A DNA stretch of 64,000 nt from Roseburia hominis (GCA_040702975.1 CP159990.1:372001-436000); one strand, 5' to 3'; positions 34,194 through 45,500 are shown, counted from the stretch's first letter. The notes: generated by a model from the sequence alone, not told the origin. Numbers and translations: made by a program.

Positions 34194-35066
34194 ATGGACA
34201 AATATTTCAATACTTTTCGGGAAATGATTTCCCTTCGCGGTCTTACTGACCATACCTTATCTGCTTACTGTACCTACATTCGCGCTTACCTGGACTATCT
34301 TGAATGCTTTCTTCATAAACAGCCTGAAGAAGTGACATGGTCAGAACTGCGTGATTTTGTCAGATGGCTTTCATATAGCAGAAACCTGTCTGACCGCACC
34401 ATTAACTGTGCGATTTCCCAGCTCCGTTTTTTTACCATGTATGTTCTTCATAAGCCCTGGGATGCTACCCACCTCCCCCTACGTAAGTTCGACACTTATA
34501 TCCCGTTTGTCCCTACAAGAGAAGAAATCTCTGGTTATTTTTCCGACATCCCTGATATAAAAGAAAAAACCATGCTTGTTCTCATGTATTCTTCCGGGCT
34601 TCGTCTCGGTGAAGTCTGTTCCCTCCGTTATGAGGATATCGACCGCAAACAGATGAGGATCTTTATCCGGCATGCAAAGAACCGTTCTTCCAGGTACGCT
34701 ATCCTTTCAAAGTATGCCCTGGATTTACTTACTGCTTATTGGTTCCAATGTGGAAAACCCAAAAACTGGCTTTTCCCTGCGAACCGAAAGGAAAATGCAC
34801 CCTATAGCTCTACTAGTTTCTCTAATAAATTTGTGCAATACCGCAAAACTTTTCGTTGGAATGAGAAACTCACCTGCCACTCGTTTCGCCATGCTTTTGG
34901 CACCCATCTTTATGAAAATGGCACTGACCTGCTCACAATCAAAGAGCTCCTTGGACATAAATCACTGTTATCCACCACTATTTATGTCCATCTTGCCAGT
35001 AATGGGGTACAGGCGGCACTTAGTCCTTTTGACCAGTTTGGAGGTGCTCTTGTTGACAAACAGTAA
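34194..35066 (+). CDS. Tyrosine recombinase (XerD-like) of the IS91-type element
   Basis: A 290-residue phage-integrase family protein. N-terminal SAM-like domain about 1-95 (TDHTLSAYCTYIRAYLDYL). Catalytic domain with R in SSGLRLGEVCSLRYEDI (about 147), H-x-x-R in TCHSFRHAFGTHLYENG (about 235-238), H in LLGHKSLLSTTIYVHL with the tyrosine nucleophile (Y267-like). The ATG at 34194 has AAAGGAG upstream. The reading frame is intact. Such recombinases accompany IS91 transposases in some clostridial elements. The base usage (C-rich, few AGA/GGA codons) differs strongly from the neighbours, a sign of transfer. Confidence 0.88.
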   Translation: MDKYFNTFREMISLRGLTDHTLSAYCTYIRAYLDYLECFLHKQPEEVTWSELRDFVRWLSYSRNLSDRTINCAISQLRFFTMYVLHKPWDATHLPLRKFDTYIPFVPTREEISGYFSDIPDIKEKTMLVLMYSSGLRLGEVCSLRYEDIDRKQMRIFIRHAKNRSSRYAILSKYALDLLTAYWFQCGKPKNWLFPANRKENAPYSSTSFSNKFVQYRKTFRWNEKLTCHSFRHAFGTHLYENGTDLLTIKELLGHKSLLSTTIYVHLASNGVQAALSPFDQFGGALVDKQ

Positions 35067-36207
35067 AATTTCCCAAATCTGGCACTATTCCTATGAAAAT
35101 TTTTCTGCCTTACATCACCAGTCCGGTGTTCAGGAAAAGACTTCTCATGCCATCCTTAACTGTAAAACCGGAAAACTCGGCTGTAACATCAGCCAATGTA
35201 CAGTCTGTGGACATACGCAAGTCCACCACAATTCCTGCCGGAATCGGAACTGCCCCAACTGCCAGGCTGTACGAATGGAAATCTGGGCAGATAAGCGGAG
35301 AGCAGAGGTCATTGACACCCCTTACTTTCATGTGGTGTTCACACTCCCACATGAACTGAACTCCCTGATCTACTGTAATCAGAAACTCCTGTACAATCTT
35401 CTGCACAGATGTTCCGCCGAAACACTTCTGGAATTATCCCAAAATCAGAGGTATCTCGGAGCAACGCCCGGCATTATTCAGGTTCTTCACACGTGGAACC
35501 AGGAACTGGATTATCATGTGCACATGCATTGTATCGTATCCGGAGGCGGTCTGACTGCTGATCAAAAGATCCGGAAATCCAAAGGGATTTTTTTTATTCC
35601 CGTTAAAGTGCTTCGCGATAAATTCAAAGGAAAATATCTTGCCCATCTAGAGAATTATTATCGGAACAGAATGCTGTCCTTTTCCTCTTCCTGTAAAGAA
35701 CTCCAGAACTCTTACTGTTGGAAAGAATGGAAAAACAATCTATATGAAAAAGACTGGTGTCCTTACATCAAAGAGACGTTCAATGGTTTTGGGAATGCAA
35801 TCGAATATCTGGGACGATATACCCATAAGATTGCTATTTCCAACAGCAGGATTCTCTCTGTCACACAATCAGAAACCACTTTTTCGGCACGTGGAATAAA
35901 ACCCGGTGACCCTAAACGGGAAATCACTCTTCCGAACACAGAATTCATCCGAAGATTTCTGATGCATGTACTTCCATCAGGATTCCAAAAAATCCGTTAC
36001 TATGGTTTCCTAAATAACCGTATGAAATCAAAAAATCTGAAATTGATTTTCAAACTACAAGGATACCAGAAATTCAAGCGACAATATACAGATTTATCTA
36101 TAGCAGAACTGTTAAAGGCTGTCTGGAATTATGATATCCGTGTCTGTCCGGAATGTGGCTGTGCGAGTATGGAACAACTCGGAAGGACATATGCAAAACC
36201 AAGCTAA
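35053..36207 (+). CDS. IS91 family transposase
   Basis: A rolling-circle (HUH, Y1) transposase of about 384 residues. The N-terminal zinc-binding part has CTVCGHTQ, then CRNRNCPNCQ; the HUH motif is in YHVHMHCIVSGGGL (about 160-173). Tyrosine-containing block FNGFGNAIEYLGRYTHKIAISNSRI is given by its ends (about 250-275). The C-terminus RVCPECGCASMEQLGR has a last Cys pair. I place the start at the TTG 35053 after GGAGG, overlapping the recombinase end; the frame is open further upstream but that part only shadows the recombinase. Intact. Confidence 0.85.
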   Translation: MTNSKISQIWHYSYENFSALHHQSGVQEKTSHAILNCKTGKLGCNISQCTVCGHTQVHHNSCRNRNCPNCQAVRMEIWADKRRAEVIDTPYFHVVFTLPHELNSLIYCNQKLLYNLLHRCSAETLLELSQNQRYLGATPGIIQVLHTWNQELDYHVHMHCIVSGGGLTADQKIRKSKGIFFIPVKVLRDKFKGKYLAHLENYYRNRMLSFSSSCKELQNSYCWKEWKNNLYEKDWCPYIKETFNGFGNAIEYLGRYTHKIAISNSRILSVTQSETTFSARGIKPGDPKREITLPNTEFIRRFLMHVLPSGFQKIRYYGFLNNRMKSKNLKLIFKLQGYQKFKRQYTDLSIAELLKAVWNYDIRVCPECGCASMEQLGRTYAKPS

Positions 36208-36418
36208 ACAGCAGTTCCATTCATACTGTTTTTTCAAGACCTCCCAACGGAAGGTCTGCGAAGCATGCCCAAAAAAATTTTTTCGGCCGGTTTTTCCATT
36301 GATTTCTTACAGTTTTATCCGAAATCTGGAATTTTTATCAAATGAGGGAAAATACTATCCCCATATCATTTCAGGCTAAACGTCCGCGAATTGGTACAAT
36401 TGAGAAGAATCACATTCA

Positions 36419-36452
36419 GAGCAGTTCTTGTTTATTCCGAACTGCTCTTTTT
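36419..36452 (+). terminator. Terminator next to the mobile element
   Basis: GAGCAGTTC (36419-36427) and GAACTGCTC (36439-36447) followed by TTTTT. The stretch 36208-36654 holds no other supported gene. Confidence 0.75.
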
Positions 36453-36561
36453 GTCTGCTCAGAATCTGATACTTCTCTAAAGAATTATATCATTATTGTA
36501 TGCGCAGAGCAAGCGTATGTATTATAAAAAGAAGAATATTTTTTGACGAATGTAAAAACAT

Positions 36562-36594
36562 ATGTCAGATTTAGACAATCCCGATGTCGGGATC
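36562..36594 (+). repeat. Rhamnoside-region motif, copy 3
   Basis: ATGTCAGATTTAGACAATCC and the following 13 bases to 36594 are identical to copy 4 at 38051-38083. It contains the palindrome ATCCCGA-tg-TCGGGAT. Copies 3 and 4 flank the ATPase gene in direct orientation. Confidence 0.6.
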
Positions 36595-36654
36595 AATGTT
36601 TTTATTTCAATCTATCCTGCTGTATACCTGATTCCAAGGTGAAGTAAAGGTTTT

Positions 36655-37929
36655 TTAAATCAACCAGACCGGTACATACCAGTTTTTTTCGTCAACGGGC
36701 AACAAATCGCTTGCCAGACAAACAACACTGCCGGTTCCGATTTCGACCTTTAATGATTCCAGATTTCCGAATGTTTCAGCCTTGCTGATTGGGGTCAAAA
36801 CATGGAAATTTTTAATTGCAGCTTTGCCAGGCGAAGCTGCTTTTTTAATTTCTATTGGGGAAATAATCCCGTTCTGATAAATCAGCAGGTCAATCTCTTT
36901 CTGGTCTTTATCTCTGTAATAGAAGATAGGAGGCTCTTTTCCGGCGTTGAGATAACTTTTATAGATCTCTGAGAACACATAGGTTTCAAAGAAAGCTCCG
37001 GACATTGCTCCTTTTTCTAATGCTTCAGGGTTCCCCCATTTCAAAAGGTAGGCTGCCAGGCCGGTGTCTACAAAATGAAGAAGCGGCATTTTTACAACTC
37101 GTTTCAGTGCATTGTTATGATAAGGCGGTATAAGCGCAATGATATGGGAAGATACTAAAATGGACAGCCATTTTTTTGCCGTTGGGGCCGATATGCCGGC
37201 AGCATTTGCCAGTTCTTCATATACAACCGGTTTGGAAGTATGCGCCGCTACAATCGTCATGAAATTATAAAACTGCATTTCATCAGAGACTTGTGCCAAA
37301 TCACGAATATCGCGCTGCAGGTACGTATCTACATAGGAACGATAATAGGTCTCCCAATCAACATTTTCATCGGCATAAAGTTCCGGCATGGAGCCTTTGA
37401 AAATGCGCCTATATATTTCGTTCAGTCCGCGCGCGTTTGTGACGGACAGTCGATTCATGAGGCGATGGGGGTCTGTGGAAAATGGTTCATTTGGCGCCTG
37501 GTAAATCTCTGCATCGGACAGGCCCATCAAATTTACAATGCCAGCACGCCCAGCAAGGCTTTCGCTGACGTTTTGCATCAGGCGAAATACTTGAGAGCCT
37601 GTGATCCAGAATTCTCCTTTGCGTTTTGAGCGGTCGACACTCATTTTGATGTAAGGAAGCAGCTCTGTTGCGTATTGAATCTCATCGATGAGCACCGGAG
37701 GAGTGTACCTTTGCAGAAATAAGGCAGGGTCATGTTTCGCAAGGTATCTCACATCGGGATCGTCTAAAGTTACGTATTTGCGTTCTATGCCAAGCGCCTT
37801 CTGTTCTTCCGCCAGTTTTTGCAGTAGGGTAGTCTTTCCAACCTGTCTGGGGCCTGTTACCAAAAGAATAGGAAACATTTTTGAAATTCGCGTGATTGTA
37901 TCTTCAGCAGCTCTTTTAATATATGGCAT
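36655..37929 (-). CDS. AAA-type ATPase with DUF4143 C-terminal domain
   Basis: A 424-residue COG1373-type protein, diverged from the one at 21875. Walker A is GPRQVGKTTLL (about 26-36), Walker B is PVLIDEIQYA (about 83-92). A helical middle part (VVYEELANAAGISAPTAKKWLSIL) resembles a winged helix. The DUF4143 end has FFETYVFSEIYKS, then the nuclease-like D and ExK in KEIDLLIYQNG and SPIEIKKAAS. Role unknown. I start at 37929, where GAGAGGAGAG precedes the ATG. It is on the opposite strand to the sugar genes and is flanked by the 33-bp direct repeats, so it looks like an insertion. Confidence 0.85.
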   Translation of the reverse strand: MPYIKRAAEDTITRISKMFPILLVTGPRQVGKTTLLQKLAEEQKALGIERKYVTLDDPDVRYLAKHDPALFLQRYTPPVLIDEIQYATELLPYIKMSVDRSKRKGEFWITGSQVFRLMQNVSESLAGRAGIVNLMGLSDAEIYQAPNEPFSTDPHRLMNRLSVTNARGLNEIYRRIFKGSMPELYADENVDWETYYRSYVDTYLQRDIRDLAQVSDEMQFYNFMTIVAAHTSKPVVYEELANAAGISAPTAKKWLSILVSSHIIALIPPYHNNALKRVVKMPLLHFVDTGLAAYLLKWGNPEALEKGAMSGAFFETYVFSEIYKSYLNAGKEPPIFYYRDKDQKEIDLLIYQNGIISPIEIKKAASPGKAAIKNFHVLTPISKAETFGNLESLKVEIGTGSVVCLASDLLPVDEKNWYVPVWLI

Positions 37930-38050
37930 GAAAATCTCTCCTCTCAGGGTTAGTATATGTTGTTTAAGATAAAATAACTGTCTAATCAAAAGTATGATTT
38001 TATTATAGCCTCAAAATGTGTGTTTGTAAACGCTGATTTAGTTGTACATT

Positions 38051-38083
38051 ATGTCAGATTTAGACAATCCCGATGTCGGGATC
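38051..38083 (+). repeat. Rhamnoside-region motif, copy 4
   Basis: Identical over 33 bp to copy 3, and 112 bp before the GH78 gene at 38195. It is followed by GGTTATTGTT as in copy 1, so the homology goes beyond the motif. Confidence 0.6.
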
Positions 38084-38194
38084 GGTTATTGTTGAAAATG
38101 CCGCTGAAATTTACAATAAATATATAAAGAATAGGGCATTAGAAAGGGGAAAAAGTTTCTAATACCTTCTTATTTCATAGGAAAGGGAAAGACC

Positions 38195-40843
38195 ATGAAA
38201 ATAGAGAAGATTAAAATCAACGGAATGAAAAACCCAGTTGGATTTTCTTTTGACAACCTCCGCTGTGCGTGGGTGGTCGCTGATACAACAGCTAAAAAAA
38301 CAGTGAACGTAAAGATTGACGTATCTGAGGACAAGGATTTTGAGAATGTTCTTTTTTCAAGGGAAGGAGCAGAACTGAATTCTGCCTGTGAAGTACTGGC
38401 TGTACCTTTAAAGCCCCGTACCAGATATTATGTCCGCGTTGCGGTAACCGGCGATAATAAGGAAAGAGCCGCAAGCACAGCGTATTTTGAGACGGCAAAG
38501 ATGGAAGAGACATGGCTTGGAAAATGGATAAAGCCGAAGAAAGAGGACAAATTTCACCCGGTGTTTGAGAAAGAATTTTCTGCGAAAGAAGATTTGATTA
38601 AGGCCAGATTATACATTTCCGGTCTGGGGCTTTACGCTGCAAGGCTGAATGGAAAGAAAGTAAGCGGGGAGATATTAACGCCATATTATAGCGATTATCG
38701 TACAGAGGTTCAGTATCAGACCTATGATATCACGGGTATGATCAAGGCAGAAAACAGGATACGGGTCGAGCTGGGAAATGGCTGGTATAAAGGTTACTTT
38801 GGACTGGCGGGAACGGATAAAAATTTTGGCGATGAGTTCCAGATGATCGCAGAGATTCATCTTTGCTATGCCGATGGTACGGAAGAAATCGTTGCTTCTG
38901 ATGAAAGCTGGTTTTATTTCGGGTCTGATACTGAGGAGAGCGATATCTATAATGGAGAAATTGTGAATCGCTGTGTTTGGGAAGGAAAAGAGAATCCCAA
39001 AAGGAAACCGATTCCCGGAGGGATTGCTCCGGCCGTCCTGGCAGCGCGTTATAGTCTGCCGGTCATAGAGCATGAGGATATGCCGGTGAAAGAGGTCATT
39101 CATACGCCGGCGGGAGAAACGGTGTTAGACTTTGGGCAGAACTTTGCCGGATATGTTACCTTTCATTCTAATCTGAAAAAGGGCACAAAAGTGGTTCTGG
39201 ATTTTGGCGAGATTCTTCAAAAGGGTAATTTCTATAATGCAAATTACCGTCGTGCAAAAGCACAGTTCACCTATATTTCTGATGGACAGGAGGAATTGGT
39301 AAAACCACAGTTTACTTATTTTGGTTTCCGCTATGTCCGGGTGACAGGGTGGGAGGGAGAAGTCGACCCTTATGCTTTTGTGGCGAAGGCCCTTTATTCT
39401 GATATGGAGATTACCGGGCATATCGAAACCGGACGGGAAAACGTAAACAAGTTGTTTTCTAATGTGATGTGGGGGCAGAAGTCCAACAGCATCGATTTTC
39501 CTACGGATTGTCCCCAGCGGGATGAACGTCTGGGCTGGACGGGAGAAGCGCAGATTTTTGCCGGAACGGCCTGTTATAACATGGATACGGCCGCATTTTA
39601 CAATAAATTTATTCACGATTTGCGGGTGGAACAGGAGAAGCTGGACGGAATTATGCCGGGCGTCATTCCGGTGTTCGACCCTGCCGGAGCTGCCTTTGCT
39701 GCGGTCTGGGGAGATATAGCGACCTTTTTGCCAACCGTCGTTTATGAACATTATGGTGATAAGAAGGCCCTGGAAAATTATTATCCTATGATGAAAGACT
39801 GGGTGGATAAGATCACAAAAGAAGATAAGGCCAGAGGGCAGCGTTATCTCTTTGATTACGGGAATCAGATGGGAGACTGGCTGGGTCTGGATGGACGGAC
39901 TAAGCAGAGCATGAAGGGTGGAACGGACGATTATTTTATCGGCTCATGCTATTATGCCATGTCCACGAAAATGGTTGCAGATGCCGCACGCACTCTGAAT
40001 TATTCGGAAGACGCAGTATATTATGACGAACTTTATCGGCACATTTATGAGGCTGTTCTGAGGGAGTATTTTACGGAAAGCGGAAGGCTTAGCATTGACA
40101 CGCAGAGGGGTTATCTTGTGGCGTTATACTCCGGTATTTACAGAGATAAGGACAGGGTTGTGAAGGGGCTGAAGGAGCGGCTTTATAAGGATTGCTACAA
40201 GATGAAGGGAGGCTTTGTCGGTTCTCCTATTATGTGCAAGGTAATGGCGGACAACAATCTGGAGGAAGAGGCATTCTACTTCCTCTTACAGAAAGGCTAT
40301 CCCGGCTGGATGCATTGTATCGATCTGGGAGCGACCACCATTTGGGAGCGCTGGAATTCCGTGCTTGATGATGGCACGATGAGCGGCACGATGATGAATT
40401 CCCTGAACCATTATGCCTATGGTTCTGTTGTGGAGTTTCTTTATAAAAACGTTGCCGGTATCCGTGCGCTGGAGCCGGGATTTAAAAAGGTGCAGATTTC
40501 GCCGCTTATTAACCAGAAGCTGAAATATGTGAAAGTTTCTTATGATTCCGTTTATGGAACGTATCGGGTGGAATGGAAGATCAAAAAGGATGGACGGGTT
40601 CATGTAACGATAGAGGTTCCTTTCGGCTGCACGGCGCTGGTGGGCTTTCCGTTCTATCCCGGCGAAGCGACCGGTGAGCTGACTGCAGGCGTTTATGAAT
40701 TTGAATATAAGCCTACGGAGGATCTGCGCTGCAGGTACACAAAGAAGACGCTCTTTAAGGAAATGGTGCAGGATGAGAAGGCTATGGAAATTATTGAACG
40801 GGTATCCCCGATGCTCGCAGCATTTCCTGTCGTCCGGGGATGA
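38195..40843 (+). CDS. GH78 alpha-L-rhamnosidase, frameshifted near the end
   Basis: An 882-residue GH78 enzyme that releases terminal alpha-L-rhamnose. Order: N-terminal fibronectin-like domain (about 8-105), Bac_rhamnosid_N domain (about 108-285, YISGLGLYAARLNGKKV, ELGNGWYKGYFGLAG), concanavalin-like domain (about 300-400), (alpha/alpha)6 catalytic domain (about 405-760) with TDCPQRDERLGWTGEAQ (acid residues), then the C-terminal beta domain. Its frame ends PMLAAFPVVRG. In the +1 frame the sequence goes on sensibly to 40964, so one extra base near 40829 (TTTCCTG for TTTCTG) seems to have cut off the last 40 or so residues. No signal peptide. The catalytic part is untouched, so activity may persist. 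Confidence 0.88.
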   Translation: MKIEKIKINGMKNPVGFSFDNLRCAWVVADTTAKKTVNVKIDVSEDKDFENVLFSREGAELNSACEVLAVPLKPRTRYYVRVAVTGDNKERAASTAYFETAKMEETWLGKWIKPKKEDKFHPVFEKEFSAKEDLIKARLYISGLGLYAARLNGKKVSGEILTPYYSDYRTEVQYQTYDITGMIKAENRIRVELGNGWYKGYFGLAGTDKNFGDEFQMIAEIHLCYADGTEEIVASDESWFYFGSDTEESDIYNGEIVNRCVWEGKENPKRKPIPGGIAPAVLAARYSLPVIEHEDMPVKEVIHTPAGETVLDFGQNFAGYVTFHSNLKKGTKVVLDFGEILQKGNFYNANYRRAKAQFTYISDGQEELVKPQFTYFGFRYVRVTGWEGEVDPYAFVAKALYSDMEITGHIETGRENVNKLFSNVMWGQKSNSIDFPTDCPQRDERLGWTGEAQIFAGTACYNMDTAAFYNKFIHDLRVEQEKLDGIMPGVIPVFDPAGAAFAAVWGDIATFLPTVVYEHYGDKKALENYYPMMKDWVDKITKEDKARGQRYLFDYGNQMGDWLGLDGRTKQSMKGGTDDYFIGSCYYAMSTKMVADAARTLNYSEDAVYYDELYRHIYEAVLREYFTESGRLSIDTQRGYLVALYSGIYRDKDRVVKGLKERLYKDCYKMKGGFVGSPIMCKVMADNNLEEEAFYFLLQKGYPGWMHCIDLGATTIWERWNSVLDDGTMSGTMMNSLNHYAYGSVVEFLYKNVAGIRALEPGFKKVQISPLINQKLKYVKVSYDSVYGTYRVEWKIKKDGRVHVTIEVPFGCTALVGFPFYPGEATGELTAGVYEFEYKPTEDLRCRYTKKTLFKEMVQDEKAMEIIERVSPMLAAFPVVRG

Positions 40844-40964
40844 GGAGTTTCTGCATGAGAGTCTGAACACCTTACAGGGAATGTTTTTCCTTGGTTTTTC
40901 ACCGGAAATGATTCAAAATCTGACGGATGAATTGACCAAAATATATGAGGAGGGTGGATTTTAA
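40844..40964 (+). pseudogene. Displaced C-terminal tail of the GH78 gene
   Basis: In the +1 frame the DNA encodes SSGDEEFLHESLNTLQ, GMFFLGFSPEMIQNLTDEL and TKIYEEGGF before a stop at 40964. It continues the helical C-terminus of the GH78 protein and has no start of its own. Confidence 0.7.
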
Positions 40965-41012
40965 AATGAAGCGGCAAAACAATAGAGTGAGCTACTTTCG
41001 GGAGGTTTGCAT

Positions 41013-43273
<2,261 letters not shown>

Positions 43274-43275
43274 CT

Positions 43276-44259
43276 ATGAAGTATCTAAGCATTGATGTAG
43301 GCGGTACTTTCACTAAATTTGCACTGATGGATGAAGAATGTAATTTTTACGAAAAGGATAAGGTGCCGACCAGGAAAGACAAGCTGGAAGAGTTTGTGGA
43401 TATGCTGGTAGAATTATATGACCGGTATGCTGATATGGTGGATGGAATTGCCATTTGTGCACCGGGTATGATTGATAGTGAAACGGGATTTATGTATAAC
43501 GGCGGCTCTATTTTTTGCATAAAGAACATTAATATTGTCGAAATACTGGAGAAACGCTTACATGTTCCGGTCACAATAGAGAATGATGCAAGATGCGCGG
43601 CTTTGGCGGAGGTATGGAGAGGGGCACTTTCGGACTGTAAGAATTCCATGGCACTGATCATTGGCACAGCAGTTGGGGGAGCAGTCATTGTAGACAGAAA
43701 AGTTTTGAAAGGCAAGAACTTTATGGCAGGGGAATTTAGTTATTTGTTTACAGATGAAAGCCGATATCAGGAAAAAACACAGCTATTGGCAGAAACCGGT
43801 GGGGTACCGGGACTGATTCGTCTGGTTTCCGCTAAGAAAGGGGTACCTGTGGAGGAATTAGACGGAGAAAAAATCTTTTCTCTTGCAAATCAGGGAGACG
43901 AAGAGACGACCAGGTGCCTGAAAATTTTCTGCAGGCATCTTGCCATTTGGATCAGCAATTATCAGTTTATTGTAGATCCTGAGCGAATTGCCCTTGGCGG
44001 AGGAATCAGCGTACAGCCGATTTTTCTGGAAATGATCAAAGAAGAACTGAAAAAACTTAACACGGTATTTCCCTATTCTATGCCGATTCCGGAGGTAGTG
44101 ACCTGTAAGTTTTTCAATGATTCCAATTTGATCGGTGCATTATATGTGCATTTGAAATCTAAAGAAGAAAAGATCGATGTGGATAAGGTGAAGGAGTTTC
44201 TCAGTTATATGGGAGATAGAAGAGAAGGCAGATACTTAAAAGAATTTTTTATGTCGTAA
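43276..44259 (+). CDS. ROK family sugar kinase
   Basis: A 327-residue ROK protein. ATP motif DVGGTFTKFAL (about 6-16), substrate block TIENDARCAALAEVWRGAL (about 97-115), IIGTAVGGAVI (about 122-132), and a final GGGISVQP (about 236-243). The usual Cys-rich zinc motif CxCGxxGCxE is absent; the loop reads TGGVPGL instead. That places it among beta-glucoside- or glucokinase-like ROK members such as BglK. The start at 43276 follows GGGAGG, 3 bp after the GH1 stop. It would phosphorylate the sugar released by, or supplied to, the GH1 enzyme. Confidence 0.8.
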   Translation: MKYLSIDVGGTFTKFALMDEECNFYEKDKVPTRKDKLEEFVDMLVELYDRYADMVDGIAICAPGMIDSETGFMYNGGSIFCIKNINIVEILEKRLHVPVTIENDARCAALAEVWRGALSDCKNSMALIIGTAVGGAVIVDRKVLKGKNFMAGEFSYLFTDESRYQEKTQLLAETGGVPGLIRLVSAKKGVPVEELDGEKIFSLANQGDEETTRCLKIFCRHLAIWISNYQFIVDPERIALGGGISVQPIFLEMIKEELKKLNTVFPYSMPIPEVVTCKFFNDSNLIGALYVHLKSKEEKIDVDKVKEFLSYMGDRREGRYLKEFFMS

Positions 44260-44307
44260 GCGTTAAAAGACCTTTTGACGTTTTATTATAATATGGAGGT
44301 TAAGAAG

Positions 44308-45489
44308 ATGGAAAGAAAATATCCGAATTTATGCAGGCCGATAACAATTGGAAGAACAACATTTCGTAACCGTATGTTTTCCGCACCGATGGGAGGGACC
44401 GATATCACAAATGATGGCTGTATCGGACCGAAATCTACAGCATTTTATGAGCTTAGAGGTCCAAAGCAGATGGAAGAAATTATTGCAAGCGGAAAAGCAG
44501 ATGTTGTCTATATGGCAAGAGCTCTTCTTGCAGATCCGTTTCTTCCGAGAAAAGTTATGGAAAACCGTGATGAGGAGATCGTAAAATGCCTGCGCTGCTT
44601 TACCTGTATGGCGGAACGGGTAGCTACCTCGACCAGAAGATGTACGGTAAATCCGCTTATTGGACGGGAGATAGAGGGCGATGAGGTGGTTCCATCTCCG
44701 GTGAAGAAAAAAGTGCTTGTGGCAGGAGGAGGTCCGGGAGGACTGTATGCAGCTTATACGGCGGCAAGACGCGGTCATCAGGTGATACTCTGCGAAAAAG
44801 AAGAGGAGCTTGGAGGAATTCTGAAGAGCGAACAGGCCCTGCCTTTCAAACATGAGATGTATGAACTGGCAGGAACGTATGCGCTGCTGGCTAAGAAGGC
44901 CGGTGTAGAGATCCGGACATCTGTAGAAGTTACACCGGAATATGTGGAAAAGGAAGCACCGGATGCTCTGATTATTGCAGTTGGTTCAAAGCCCCTGATT
45001 CCGCCGATTAAAGGCTTAGACGGAGACAATGTAGTTGTAGTAAATAATTACTATCTGGAAAAAGAAAAGGTCGGAGATGATGTGGTTGTATTTGGCGGAG
45101 GACTTGCAGGGTGCGAGTGTGCGATTCATTTCGGAATGGAAGGTAAGAAGGTCCATCTGGTAGAAATGCGGGAAGAGCTTGCACCGGATGCAAATGTACG
45201 CCATCGTCCTTTGCTGCTAAAAGAAATTGATAAGTATGTAACGGTACATACGGGATATCGTGGGCTGGAAGTTACAAAGGAGGGTGTTCTGTGTGAAGAT
45301 ACAGAGAAGAATCAGGTGTTGGTACCGGGTACTACAGTGATCTGTGCTCTGGGGCAGCGCTCCAGAACAAAGGTGGTAGAAAGCCTTAGGGGCAGTGCTC
45401 CGTATGTGGCGGTGATTGGAGATGCGTCCAGGGTGTCTACAATTACGAATGCCGTATACTGGGGGTATCATGCGGCGTTGGATATATAA
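44308..45489 (+). CDS. NADH:flavin oxidoreductase (OYE/2,4-dienoyl-CoA reductase type), internally deleted
   Basis: A 393-residue remainder of a protein that is normally about 640-670 residues. The first 50 residues are the start of the FMN-binding TIM barrel (CRPITIGRTTFRNRMFSAPM). The text then jumps from FYELRG to PKQMEEIIASGKADVVYMARALLADP, the last part of the barrel. The Fe-S Cys motif CLRCFTCMAERV and the FAD/NAD(P) domains (VLVAGGGPGGLYAAY, VVFGGGLAGCECA) follow. An in-frame loss of about 250 residues has removed most FMN and catalytic residues, so I expect no activity. GGAGG precedes the ATG at 44308. Confidence 0.82.
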   Translation: MERKYPNLCRPITIGRTTFRNRMFSAPMGGTDITNDGCIGPKSTAFYELRGPKQMEEIIASGKADVVYMARALLADPFLPRKVMENRDEEIVKCLRCFTCMAERVATSTRRCTVNPLIGREIEGDEVVPSPVKKKVLVAGGGPGGLYAAYTAARRGHQVILCEKEEELGGILKSEQALPFKHEMYELAGTYALLAKKAGVEIRTSVEVTPEYVEKEAPDALIIAVGSKPLIPPIKGLDGDNVVVVNNYYLEKEKVGDDVVVFGGGLAGCECAIHFGMEGKKVHLVEMREELAPDANVRHRPLLLKEIDKYVTVHTGYRGLEVTKEGVLCEDTEKNQVLVPGTTVICALGQRSRTKVVESLRGSAPYVAVIGDASRVSTITNAVYWGYHAALDI

Positions 45490-45500
45490 TGATTAAAAAT

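Larger units (their letters stand above)
33911..36400. mobile_element. IS91-type element with tyrosine recombinase gene
   Basis: A unit of about 2.5 kb holding a tyrosine recombinase and an overlapping IS91-family (Y1/HUH) transposase. Its limits are uncertain. I propose 33911 and 36400, because ATTGTACCAAgTCGCtaaCG at the left reappears inverted at the right (ATTGTACCAAtTCGCggaCG on the minus strand, 36381-36400; 16 of 20 positions). A small hairpin GTCGC-taac-GCGAC lies at 33921-33934. IS91 elements usually lack inverted repeats and move by rolling circle, so this end assignment is tentative. 33935-34193 holds no gene. Confidence 0.6.

Noticed and set aside
34672..35052. Upstream extension of the IS91 transposase frame
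   Set aside because: It runs in another frame through the catalytic half of the tyrosine recombinase, which is clearly the real gene there.
36131..36379. 82-codon frame after the transposase
   Set aside because: Overlaps the transposase end, no ribosome binding site and no recognisable domain.
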